Shown here: positions 23,496-32,992 of the stretch, one piece after another
Numbering within the stretch: the stretch's first letter is position 1
Layout of the letters: each line of letters opens with the position of its first letter
Made by a program: the position numbers and the translations under genes
DNA from: Hevea brasiliensis
Lineage: Eukaryota > Streptophyta > Magnoliopsida > Malpighiales > Euphorbiaceae
Reading direction: 5' to 3'
NCBI RefSeq assembly: GCF_030052815.1
Contig: NC_079503.1
Location: 50,696,735-50,760,734 of the forward strand
DNA length: 64,000 nt
Notes under the pieces: model-generated
What the model saw: only the letters and a program-made list of their open reading frames with translations
Databases searched by the model: none
What the model was told of the DNA's origin: nothing

Positions 23496-24229
23496 GTCCT
23501 TGAGGATATGCTGAGGAGTTGTGTCATTGAGTTTGAGAGAAGTTGGGATAGATACCTCCCACTAGCAGAATTTGCATACAACAATAGCCACCAAGCTAGC
23601 ATCCAAATAGCCCCATATGAATCACTGTATGGGAGAAAATGTAGAACTCCAGTGTGTTGGACTGAATTAGGTGAAGACAAACTAGTAGGGCCAGACCTGG
23701 TGAAACAGACTGAGAGAAAGTAAAACTAATCAAAGCCAATCTGAAGGTTGTCTCAGACAGGCAAAAATCCTATGCTGACCTGAAGAGAAAAGAAATAGAA
23801 TATGCAGTTGGAGTCAAAGTGTTCCTCAAGGTGTCACCATGGAAGAAGATACTGAGGTTTGAAAGAAAAGGTAAGTTAAGCCCTAAATTCATTGGCCCAT
23901 ATGAAGTCATTGAAAGTGTGAGTCCAGTGGCCTATAAGCTAGCTTTACCACCAGAGCTGGACAAGATCCACAATGTGTTCCACGTATCTATGCTAAGAAG
24001 ATACTGCTCAGATCCTTCACAAGTCATCTCCATGGAAGAAATTGAAGTACAACCGGATTTGACATATGAAGAAGAACCCATACGGATCCTGGCTCGAGAA
24101 GTGAAAGAGTTGAGGAATAAGTAGATTCCACTGGTGAAAGTGCTTTGGAGGCACCACAACACTGAGGAAGCAACTTGGGAAAGTGAAGAGATGATGAGGC
24201 AACAGTTCCTTCAACTGTTTGCATCAGGT

Positions 24230-24249
24230 AAATTTCGAGGACGAAATTT
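24230..24249. repeat. Inverted repeat at the pol end, element 2
   Basis: Arms AAATTTCG and CGAAATTT with the spacer AGGA, overlapping the last codons of pol (KFRGRN). Same as in element 5 at 32955-32974. Confidence 0.7.
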
Positions 24250-24253
24250 AAAT

Positions 24254-24267
24254 TAGAGGGTAAGAGT
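24254..24267 (+). promoter_or_regulatory. Polypurine tract, element 2
   Basis: TAGAGGGTAAGAGT lies directly before the 3' LTR; element 5 has GAGGGGAAGA here. Expected plus-strand primer. Confidence 0.7.
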
Positions 24268-25098
24268 TGTAACACTCTCCCTGTAGCAACTCTGTACATT
24301 CTATTATTCCGGTAACCAGTGTCGGTCCGGACAGCTAGAACTTCCGGACAGCTAGGTGCTCAAGCGATGGGTAACCTAGTAGGAAGTTGCGGTTCTCGCA
24401 ACTAGGAGCCTGGACCTGGGGGAAAATTCATAAAATAATTTTTAAGACTCCAGAGAAGGGTCATTAAGGTTCCAATGGCATTAAAATGCCAAGAAAATAC
24501 TTAGAAAAAAATTTCAATTAGTACAGACAATTTTAGTCTGTTAAGCCAAACGGAGGGCATTTTGATAATTTCGCCTTCAAAGGTGATTTTTGGCTGACTT
24601 GTCCAGTTAAGTAAATAATTATTATGAAATAAATGTGAATAAATATTGCTAAAAATTAAATTGAAAATGAGTAGAGAAGAAAAGGAAAGAAAATGATATT
24701 AAATGACAATTTTGACATCACATGATGTCATCAACCCTTTCCCCACCAATCACAATTAAGCTAGCCTATTAAAAAGGGATAATTGGGACAAAAATAAAGG
24801 ATAGCAATCAGATTCATCTCCTTCCCCATTTCCAGCCGTTTCCTCTTCCACACCCAAACCACCATTGAAAGCTTATCAAAGCTTCAATTCCCACCTTAAA
24901 CCACCTCAAAACCCTAACTTGCCTTCATTAAAAATTATCCCTACCACTAGAGCAAGCTTTGGGCAGCAATTTGAAAGGAAGAAAGTGAAGTTTTTAAGCC
25001 TTGGAAAGTGCCTAAGTCAAGGTTAGTGCCAATTTATTCTAAAAATTTTGTGTATGGCTGCCATTGAACATGATATTGGTGTTGTAAACTATGGATTG
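24268..25098 (+). repeat. Element 2 3' LTR, first part
   Basis: It begins TGTAACACTC. Compared with the 5' LTR, about 100 bp is missing around 24340-24357, where GGACAGCTAG is repeated at the deletion point. It is interrupted by element 5 at 25098 and continues at 36105. Confidence 0.93.
25094..25098. repeat. Target-site duplication GATTG, left of element 5
   Basis: Matches 36100-36104. The empty site is seen in the 5' LTR of element 2 near 3838. Confidence 0.95.
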
Positions 25099-25641
25099 TG
25101 TAACACCCTCCCGGTAACTACTCCGTACATCCTACTGTTCCGGTGACCAGTGTCGGTCCGGACAGCTAGAATGTCCGGAAAAATATTTAAACTAAATTGA
25201 AGAACCATAATCAACTCAAATATTGATAAGAAAAATTTAGTAAAAATTTTAGAAATAAAATACAACCAAGTTAAACGAGCCGGTGCCCTAGCGAGGGGTA
25301 ACCCAGAGGGAAGTTGCGGTTCTCGCAACTAGGAGCCCTAGACCCGGGGGAAAAATTATAAAATAATTTTTGGGACTCCAGAGAAGGGTTATTGAGGTTC
25401 CCATGGCATTAGAATGCCAAGAAAATACTTAGAAAAATTTTTCAATCAGTACAAACAATTTTAACCCGTTAAGCCAAACGGAGGGCATTTTGGTCATTTC
25501 GCCTTCAGAGGTGATTTTTGGCCGACTTGTCCAGTTGAGTAAATAATTAATATGACATAAAATATGAATAAATATTATTAGAAATTAAATTGAAAATGAG
25601 TAGTGGAGGAAAGAAAAGAAAATGGGGAAAAAGACTTATTT

Positions 25642-25662
25642 ATGACATCATTGTGATGTCAT
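25642..25662. promoter_or_regulatory. U3 palindrome, element 5
   Basis: Nine-base arms ATGACATCA and TGATGTCAT around TTG. It recurs in the 3' LTR near 33536-33556. Confidence 0.5.
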
Positions 25663-25675
25663 TTAAAATTGTCCA

Positions 25676-25714
25676 CCAATCACAATTAACTAACCAATAA
25701 ACTAACTAATAAAA
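25676..25714 (+). promoter_or_regulatory. Candidate LTR promoter, element 5
   Basis: CCAAT at 25676-25680 and TAATAAAA at 25707-25714, at the same place as the boxes of element 2. Confidence 0.38.
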
Positions 25715-27551
25715 GAGACAAATTGAGACCAAAATGAATCAAAAAGTCAGCAGCCATCCTCTCCCCTTTCACCAGCCGAAACTTCTTCCTCTTCTCCCTC
25801 CATTGATGTTCAACCAAAAGCTTCCTTTCTCCTTTGTTTCCACCACTAAACCCTAAACCCCTTTCATTAAAACTTAACCACATCTCTTGGGGAAGTGTTT
25901 GGCAGCCTAGAAAGTGAAGGGAAGTGAAGATTTAACTTGGAAAAAATCTGCCTACAAGAGGTTAGTGCATATTTATACATAAACCTCTTTTAATCCATGA
26001 TAGTGACTTGAAATAGGTGAGATTTTGTAACTTAAATGAATAAAAGTTGAGTGTATGCACCCCATGGATTTCGGCTTCCCTAAAGAAGGAATAGAATTGG
26101 GTGTTTTTGATTGACTTGGAATGAACTACAAATCAAGTTTAAAGTATATAAACAAAAGGATATTGATTTAGTTAGTTAACTAGGGTAGTTTGTACAAAAC
26201 TATGAATTTGAGCTAGGGTTTAGGAGAGAAAATTTGACTTGGCTTATGAAATTGTTAAAGAACACTCTAATGGTCAATTAGTGACCATTTGAGGTAAATT
26301 GAACACAATTTGGACTGAAATATAGCATGGCAAAGTGAATGTGTAGGCTGCCTAAGGACAGCAGCAGGGTGACTGAAATTTCAGTCCACTTGGACTGCCA
26401 TATCTTGGACTTTGTTGGTCCAATTGGTGTTTGGCCAATTGGACATGAAACTAGGCTTATAATGGCACATTTTTTCTGAAGAAACCATGCCCAAAAGACC
26501 AAAGCAAGAGGACCAAAAGTTGGCCCCAATCCGGACACCCTGCAACAGCACCTGCAGAAATGACCAAATGAATAGTAACTGTTCATTTAGCCATAATTCA
26601 CTGTAGATTTGGTCAATTGACCTGAACTTTTTACAGCAACAAGTTAAGACATAGAAAAACAACTTTCATGAAGAAACCTACCCAAAATTATGATCAGAAC
26701 CAATTCAAAAATGCAATCACAGTCACTGTTCATGTTACTATAGATATGGTCAATTCTGCAGATTGGCAATCCAACCAGCTGTGGTTTTTGGGCCATATCT
26801 GGAGCTAAAAAACTCCAAATGGAGTGATTCAAAAAAGGAAATTCAACTAAACAAAATAAGGAACAACTTTCATGTTTGCCATTTCTTCAAATTCCCAATG
26901 AAACAGTGCTTAATGGAACAGAAAACTTATGCTACAAAAACTGAAATTTTCTGCCCTCTTGGTTTTAAGTTAGAAATGGTAATGGTGACCAATTCTAACA
27001 AGTTTTAAACATGAAGTGTGGTATGTTGGGAGTGCCAAAGTCAATGTACATATTTTTTATCCAAAACTCAACATTTTTGTTGACCAATGAGGTGAATAGT
27101 AACACCAAAACTTGAAATTCACAAATTGAAGAATTTAAAAGTTTCAAATGCCCTAGTATACCTAACAAGATTGGTTTGGATAGTTTGGCATGCCAATAGG
27201 GTTCAGTTAGCAGTACTGCACATGGCAATATGCCATTCCGTGATTTTATGGCTTTTAGCTATTCTGACCTTGCATTGAGACTTGGCCTTGTGCCTGATAT
27301 TGTTCTGACTTGTTAGCTGTTACATTGCACCGGGAGATGCATATGTGACCGATGGTGTGACGGCCTGAGGTACTTGATACCCAGTGCCAGTTTACCCATT
27401 ATCCAGTCCAGTCGTCTAGTGTAGGTTACTTGGGGCAACCAAATGAATAAAAATGGACAAAGTAAATGATATACAAATACTAAACAAATATAACATATAC
27501 ATTCATTACATATTTATTTCTTGCTATTTCCTTTATTTTACTATTGCACCA

Positions 27552-27569
27552 CTAAGCATTATTGCTTAG
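27552..27569. repeat. LTR stem-loop CTAAGC...GCTTAG, element 5
   Basis: Same arms and loop as at 5273-5290. Confidence 0.5.
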
Positions 27570-28203
27570 CGTGTTGTTTTTGCCACGCATAGGTTCTGGA
27601 GATACAGATCGTGAGCCCAGTAGACCGCAGACTGGGTGAGTCCATCCTACAGTTCTGCACAGTGTCCATGTCACCTCAACTTCTGCAGTGCATTGGTAGG
27701 ACACTAGGTGTCATTTTGATATTTTGTAGCTAATTTTTACTTTCTCATATGTATTTCAACTTATGTAATGTATTCTGATGTTCATGTAATTAATGAAAGT
27801 TATGGTTATGAATGCAAAATTTGAGCATTTATTTATTGTTGTATATGAGCATTATGAGAAATAGATGTTTGAGAAATGAAAAGGTTGTTGAGAACCGAAA
27901 TTAAAAATTTTTGAGATTTTGGATATTAGAGTTTGAGATGATTGAATACAAATATTGAAAGTATTTTAACAGGTTCCGAAGAACTGTTTTCTCCATTTTT
28001 AGCTGGTACTCTGCTGGATTTGCTTTAAAATTTTCGGAACCTCAAATAAATGACAATTTCGATAAATGGCTTAAATAAATTATATTTCACAAATTATATT
28101 CAAAAGCATGATAAAAATTAAATAAGGCATATTAGAGTGTGCCGGTACACCGTGTGACATTGCTTACTCGGGTATCTTGTACGGATAAGGGTGTCACATT
28201 TAG

Positions 28204-28215
28204 TGGTATCAGAGC
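28204..28215 (+). promoter_or_regulatory. Primer binding site (tRNA-iMet type), element 5
   Basis: TGGTATCAGAGC, 5 bases after the 5' LTR. The following 110-base leader holds nothing else I can support. Confidence 0.9.
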
Positions 28216-28325
28216 ACGGTTTAGGCGTTTCTGGGCCTAGATTGAGTCCATACCATGCATTGCATTTGTAAGAGTCGAGGTGACACTAATGCAGATCTGT
28301 TTGTCTTTCTTATTTTGAATAGGAT

Positions 28326-29545
28326 ATGGACCCTTCATCTCAGAGAGCAGTCGAGGAGGAAGTGGAGAGTCATGCTCCACTGCGGTGAGGCGGGGGTAGG
28401 GAGAACCTACTCACCAGCTCGGCGAGCACCTCGGCCTCCACAGGCCATGTTCCGAGAAATGGCCGATTTCTTTAGACAAATGGCCGAGGTAATGCCAAGG
28501 CACCACCACCACCAGCTCCACAGTAAATCACACTGGAAAGGCTAAGAAAGTTTGGAGCGGTGGACTTCTATGGCAAGAGAGAAGATGATTACATTGCGGT
28601 AGGGAATTGGTTGAACAGAACAGGCAGAGTTCTAAAACAACTCCACTGCACTCCAGAGCAAAACCTGGAAGCTGCCATATCTCTGTTGCAAGATGATGCA
28701 TATGAGTGGTGGGATACTGTGTCCAGTGAAGTGCAGCCAGAAGCTATAACTTGGGACTTCTTTCTCTCCGAATTCAAGAAGAAATATGTGGGTACTGTAT
28801 ACCTAGAAGAGAGAAGAAGAGAGTTTATTAATCTGAGGCAAAGACAGTTGTCAGTGGCTGAGTATGAGAAGGAATTCGTAAGATTGAGCCACTATGGAAG
28901 GGAGATAGTCCCTAATGAAGCTGAAAGGTGTAAGAGATTTGAAGAGGGACTAAATGACAACATAAAGATTCAGCTCACTGCCCTGGGAATCATAGAATTT
29001 ACCAAGTTAGTGGAAGCGGCAATAAAAGTTGAAAAAGTAAGAATAAGTGAGCAGACCAGAAGGGAGAGACAGCAGAAGAGGGGACCGGGTCAGTCTAGCT
29101 CATCTCCTGCACCTGGGAAGAAGTTCAGAGGTCCACACGCACGAGTTGGTCAGCCATAAGGTCGAGTCGGTCTCGGGGCCCAGCCACGATTCACCCCTAG
29201 GAGAGGTCGGTCCACACCATCGGTGGGCGGCTCTCCGAGGATGGGGTTCAGGACCAGCTCCGCATCTTACGCATGTCCACACCGCACGAAATGGCACAAG
29301 GGGAATGTTGGAGAGTAATCGGTGCTGCTAAGATGTGGGTCGACAGAGCATCGGTGAGAGCGCCCACGTAGAACTACTACACTGCTCCAACACAAGCGAC
29401 AGGACACGCTCTGCACCACAGAGGGTAGAAAATCGGCAAATCGACGCATAAGACCATCACAGAGGCTCGCATCGAGCGGCAGAGAGGCGGATAACGGACC
29501 ACTGCCGAGAAATTATGCCCGAGAGCTCGGGAGGAGCAAGATGCC
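28326..29545 (+). pseudogene. Element 5 gag
   Basis: The start is the ATG at 28326 (MDPSSQRAVEEE). A stop about 20 codons in results from a short deletion relative to element 2. From 28560 to 29159 a clean frame gives the capsid domain (NRTGRVLKQLHC, WDFFLSEFKKKYVG, EERRREFINLRQRQLS, FEEGLND). The nucleocapsid part (29160-29545) is recognisable at DNA level against 7150-7608 but scrambled by one- and two-base losses. The capsid frame is in better state than in element 2, while its two flanks are worse. The patchiness suggests local sequence error. Confidence 0.88.
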
Positions 29546-30744
29546 CGGGCGTCATCGAGTGCGTTCTCCTCTACAATACACCTGTGCATGCATTGGTGGA
29601 TCCAGGATCCATTCATTCATACATCTGCATCAACCTACCCGTAGAAAGGGGAATACTAGTAGGGGATAGTGACCAAGACATTCTGGTCACTAATCCATTG
29701 GGCCACAGTGTAGTGGTGAACAAAGTATACAAGGGTTGCCCGTTAAGGATTCAGGGGTATGAATTCTTGGTAGACTTGATTGAGTTGTCCTTCCACGAGT
29801 TTGACGTGATTTTGGGAATGGACTGGTTGTCACGTCATCAGGCAATGGTTGATTGCAAATTGAAGAGAATTTCTCTGAAAACTTCTGAGGGTAATGAGAT
29901 CACTGTTGTGGGTGAAAGGATGATTTCTGTCAATGTTATCTCAGCCACAGTTGCAAGAAGAATGATGAGAAAAGGCTGTGAAGCCTACCTAGCACATGTG
30001 GTGGATACTAGGCAGGCTAAGCCAAACCTGAGTGATATACCCATAGTGAGAGACTTCCCAGTATTTCTGAAGAGTTGCCACAGTTTGCCACCAAAAGGGA
30101 AGTTGAATTTGCTATTGAGACAACTGTAAGATGCTGCACCAATATCTATTGCTCCTTATAGGATGGCACCCACTGAATTGAGGGAGTTGAAAACTCAGTT
30201 GCAAGAGTTGCTTGATAAGGGGTTCATACGCCCAGATGTCATCGTGGGGAGCTCCAAGGTCTGTTTGTGAAAAAGAAGGATGGGACTTTGAGGCTTTGTA
30301 TTGATTCTGGCGATTGAATAAAGTGACTGTGAAGAACAAATATCCGTTGCCTAGAATTGATGATCTGTTTGATCAGTTGAAGGGAGCAGGAGTATTTTCT
30401 AAGATTGATCTCAGATCAGGGTATCATCAGTTGAGGGTGAAGGATATAGATGTGCCCAAGACTGCATTCAAGACCCGGTATGGGCATTATGAGTTTCTGG
30501 TGATGCCCTTTGGCCTAACAAATACACCAGCAGCATTCATGGACCTTATGAACCGTATCTTCCATCCATACCTAGATCGATTCGTAGTGGTCTTTATTGA
30601 TGATATTTTAGTGTATTCCAAGACCAGGGAAGAACATGATGAGCATTTGAGGGTTGTTCTGCAAACCCTGAGAGAAAAGAAGCTGTATGCTAAGTTTCCA
30701 AGTGTGACTTTTGGCTGAATGAGATTGCATTCCTTGGACACATA
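29546..30744 (+). pseudogene. Element 5 pol: protease and RT
   Basis: The protease reads VHALVDPGSIHSY (DPG where element 2 has DSG) and continues through the GMDW strand to about 30050. A deletion at about 30055 and further small losses at 30130, 30240 and 30305 break the start of RT. From 30314 to 30700 RT is open with [16 protein letters not shown] and [10 protein letters not shown] one-base loss near 30700 (AAGTTTCC against AAGTTGTCC) ends the frame. The loss near 30305 changes CGGCAG to GGCG, the CAG-to-CG pattern seen elsewhere. Function as for element 2. Confidence 0.9.
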
Positions 30745-31806
30745 GTGTCAGCTGATGGGATTAGGGTGGATCCCAAGAAAATAGAAGCAGTGATGGAATG
30801 GAAGCCTCCCAAGAATACAACTGAGGTCAGAAGCTTCTTGGGGCTAGCTGGGTATTACAGGAGATTTGTGAAGGGATTTTCCTTAATAGCTGCTCCAATG
30901 ACCAAGTTGTTACACAAGAATGTCAGATTTGACTGGAATGACAAGTGTCAGACCAGTTTTGAGAGGTTGAAGGCTATGTTGACAGAGGCACCAGTGTTAA
31001 CACAACCAGTGTCAGGAAAGGACTACGTGGTTTACAGTGATGCCTCTCATAATGGGCTAGGGTGTGTATTGATGCAAGAGGGAAAGGTGGTCGCTTATGC
31101 TTCCAGGCAGCTAAGGCCACATGAACAGAATTACCCTACCCATGATCTAGAGCTTGCAGCAATTATCTTCGCACTGAAGATATGGAGGCATTACTTGTAT
31201 ATTGAAAAGTGCTACATTTACACAGACCACAAAAACCTGAAATATTTGCCAACTCAGAGGGAGCTCAACCTTAGATAGAGGCGATGGATTGAGTTCCTGA
31301 AGGATTATGATTGTGTGATTGACTACCATCTTGGGAAGGCAAATGTAGTTGCTGATGCTTTGAGTAGAAAGTCCATCACAGCTTTGAGATCATTGAATGC
31401 CCGTCTATCTTTGATTCGAGATGGAGCTATTTTGGCTGAGTTGCAAGTGAGGCCAAACCTGCTACAGCAGATTTTAGATGGGCAAAAAATAGATGAGAAG
31501 CTAATGGCTATTATAAGCAAAATCTCAGAGGAAAAAGCAACTGACCATGAGGTGAAAGCAGATGGGTGTCTGTATTACAAAGGAAGACTGTGTGTACCAG
31601 ATAATGGGGAATTGAAGGCCAGTATTCTAAAAGAGGCACACACCAGTGTATATGCTATGCGCCCAGGAAGTACAAAGATGTATCATGATTTGAAGCTTCA
31701 GTATTGGTGGCCTGGTATGAAGAAAGACATAGCTGACTACGTGACTAAATGCTTGACATGTCAGCAAGTCAAGGCAGAACATCAAGTTCCATCGGGTTTG
31801 CTCTGA
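30745..31806 (+). pseudogene. Element 5 pol: RNase H and integrase zinc domain
   Basis: Starting with the RT connection ([14 protein letters not shown]), RNase H shows [10 protein letters not shown] and the TDHKNLKYL strand. A TAG at 31276-31278 follows NLR (CAG in element 2). Integrase follows from 31315 ([18 protein letters not shown]) with the zinc motif HTSVYAMR ... CLTC. The second zinc His is Arg here (codon CGC at 31660-31662; CAC in element 2), which should spoil zinc binding. Confidence 0.9.
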
Positions 31807-32150
31807 CCTATACGCATACCGAATGGAAATGGGATCGGTCACCATGGATTTTGTAAGTGGTCTACCTCTCACTCGGAAGAAACATGATGCAAAGCATGGG
31901 TGATAGTGGGCCAGTTGACGAAGTCGGACACACTTCTGCCGATTAGGGTGACTACTCCTGGAGAAGTTAGCGATTGTATATCAGTGAGCTAGTTAGACTG
32001 CATGGAATTCAACTTTCGATCATTTCTGTTTGAGTCCCTTGGTTTACATCGAGATTTTGGAAGAAGTTGCATGAATCCTTGGGTACACAACTCCACTTCA
32101 GCACAGCTTTCCATCCTCAGATGGATGGGCAATTAGAAAGAGTAATCCAG

Positions 32151-32224
32151 GTAAACAATTGAACCAATTGAATTAATACAAATATTGAATTAAAATGATA
32201 ATAATAACATGAAATATATGTCAG
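32151..32224 (+). other. Intron-like insertion in the integrase core, element 5
   Basis: 74 bp, AG|GTAAAC ... ATGTCAG|GT, phase 0 between Gln and Val codons. It is at the same site as 23421-23495 and aligns with it throughout. Both splice consensus ends are intact here. It is AT-rich with an in-frame stop if unspliced. Confidence 0.82.
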
Positions 32225-32954
32225 GTCCTTGAGGATATGCTGAGGAGTTGTATCATTGAGTTTGAGGGAAGTTGGGATAGATACCTCCCCTTTGGCGAAT
32301 TTGCATACAACAACGGCTACCAAGCTAGTATCCAAATGGCCCCATATGAAGCCTTGTATGGGAGAAAATGTAGAACTCTAGTGTCTTTGGGTGAATTGGC
32401 GAAGACAAAGCGGTAGGGCTGACACTGTGAAACAGATCGAGGAGAAAGTGAAACTAATCAAAGCCAATCAAGGTTGCCTCGAGACAGGTAAATCTTATGC
32501 CGACCTGAAGAGAAAAGAAATAGAATATGCGGTTGGCGACAAAGTGTTCCTCAAGGTGTCATCGTGGAAGAAGGTATTGAGGTTTGGAAGGAAAGGTAAG
32601 TTAAGCCCTAGGTTCATTGGCCCATATGAAGTCATTGAACGTGTGGGTCCAGTGGCCTATAGGCTAGCTTTACCTCCAGAGCTGGACAAGATCCACAATG
32701 TGTTTCACGTATCCATGCTCAGAAGATACCGCTTAGATCCTTCGCATGTCATCTCCAGGGAAGAAATTGAAATACAACCGGATTTGACATATGAAGAAGA
32801 ACCTCTACGGATCCTGGCTCGGGAAGTGAAAGAGTTGAGGAACAAGCAGATTCCACTGGTGAAAGTGCTATGGAGGCACCACAATACCGAAGAGGCAACT
32901 TGGGAAAGTGAAGAGACGATGAGGCAACAGTTCCCTCAACTGTTTGCATCAGGT

Positions 32955-32974
32955 AAATTTCGAGGACGAAATTT
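32955..32974. repeat. Inverted repeat at the pol end, element 5
   Basis: Arms AAATTTCG and CGAAATTT with the spacer AGGA, within the last codons of pol. Confidence 0.7.
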
Positions 32975-32980
32975 AAATTA

Positions 32981-32992
32981 GAGGGGAAGAGT
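32981..32992 (+). promoter_or_regulatory. Polypurine tract, element 5
   Basis: GAGGGGAAGAGT immediately before the 3' LTR. Confidence 0.8.

Larger units (their letters stand above)
22372..24256 (+). pseudogene. Element 2 pol, C-terminal half: RNase H, integrase, chromodomain
   Basis: The reading starts inside RNase H ([18 protein letters not shown]), then DALSRKS, the integrase zinc motif (HTSVYAMH ... CLTC), the catalytic Asp in TMDFV, the region around 23281-23420 with the second Asp (its codon context is damaged) and ATDGQSERVIQ-type sequence. Then comes a 75-bp intron-like insertion, the rest of integrase (VLEDMLRS, EFAYNNSH), GPYEV and a chromodomain (VKVLW ... EATWE) ending at the TAG at 24254-24256. 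Stops include TGA at 22548-22550 (CGA in element 5) and TAG at 24122-24124 (CAG in element 5), plus small indels near 23720. The zinc His that element 5 lost is intact here (22926-22928). Confidence 0.9.
25099..28198 (+). repeat. Element 5 5' LTR
   Basis: It is 3,100 bp from TGTAACACCC to GTGTCACA. It holds the U3 palindrome 25642-25662, CCAAT/TATA-like boxes 25676-25714 and the stem-loop 27552-27569. Its last 30 bases are a little shorter than those of the 3' LTR (GTATCTTGTACGG against GTATACTGTACACGG). Confidence 0.95.
31807..32981 (+). pseudogene. Element 5 pol: integrase core, C-terminal domain and chromodomain
   Basis: The core (31807-32460) is readable against element 2 (TMDF, then AFHPQ-DG-ERVIQ) but has many short indels. 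It carries the intron-like insertion at 32151-32224. From 32391 a clean frame gives [18 protein letters not shown], the GPYEV domain and an uninterrupted chromodomain (VKVLWRHHNTEEATWE) to the stop at 32979-32981. This is the only chromodomain in the window without a premature stop. The chromodomain would bind modified histone and direct integration to heterochromatin, which fits the nested insertions here. Confidence 0.88.
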
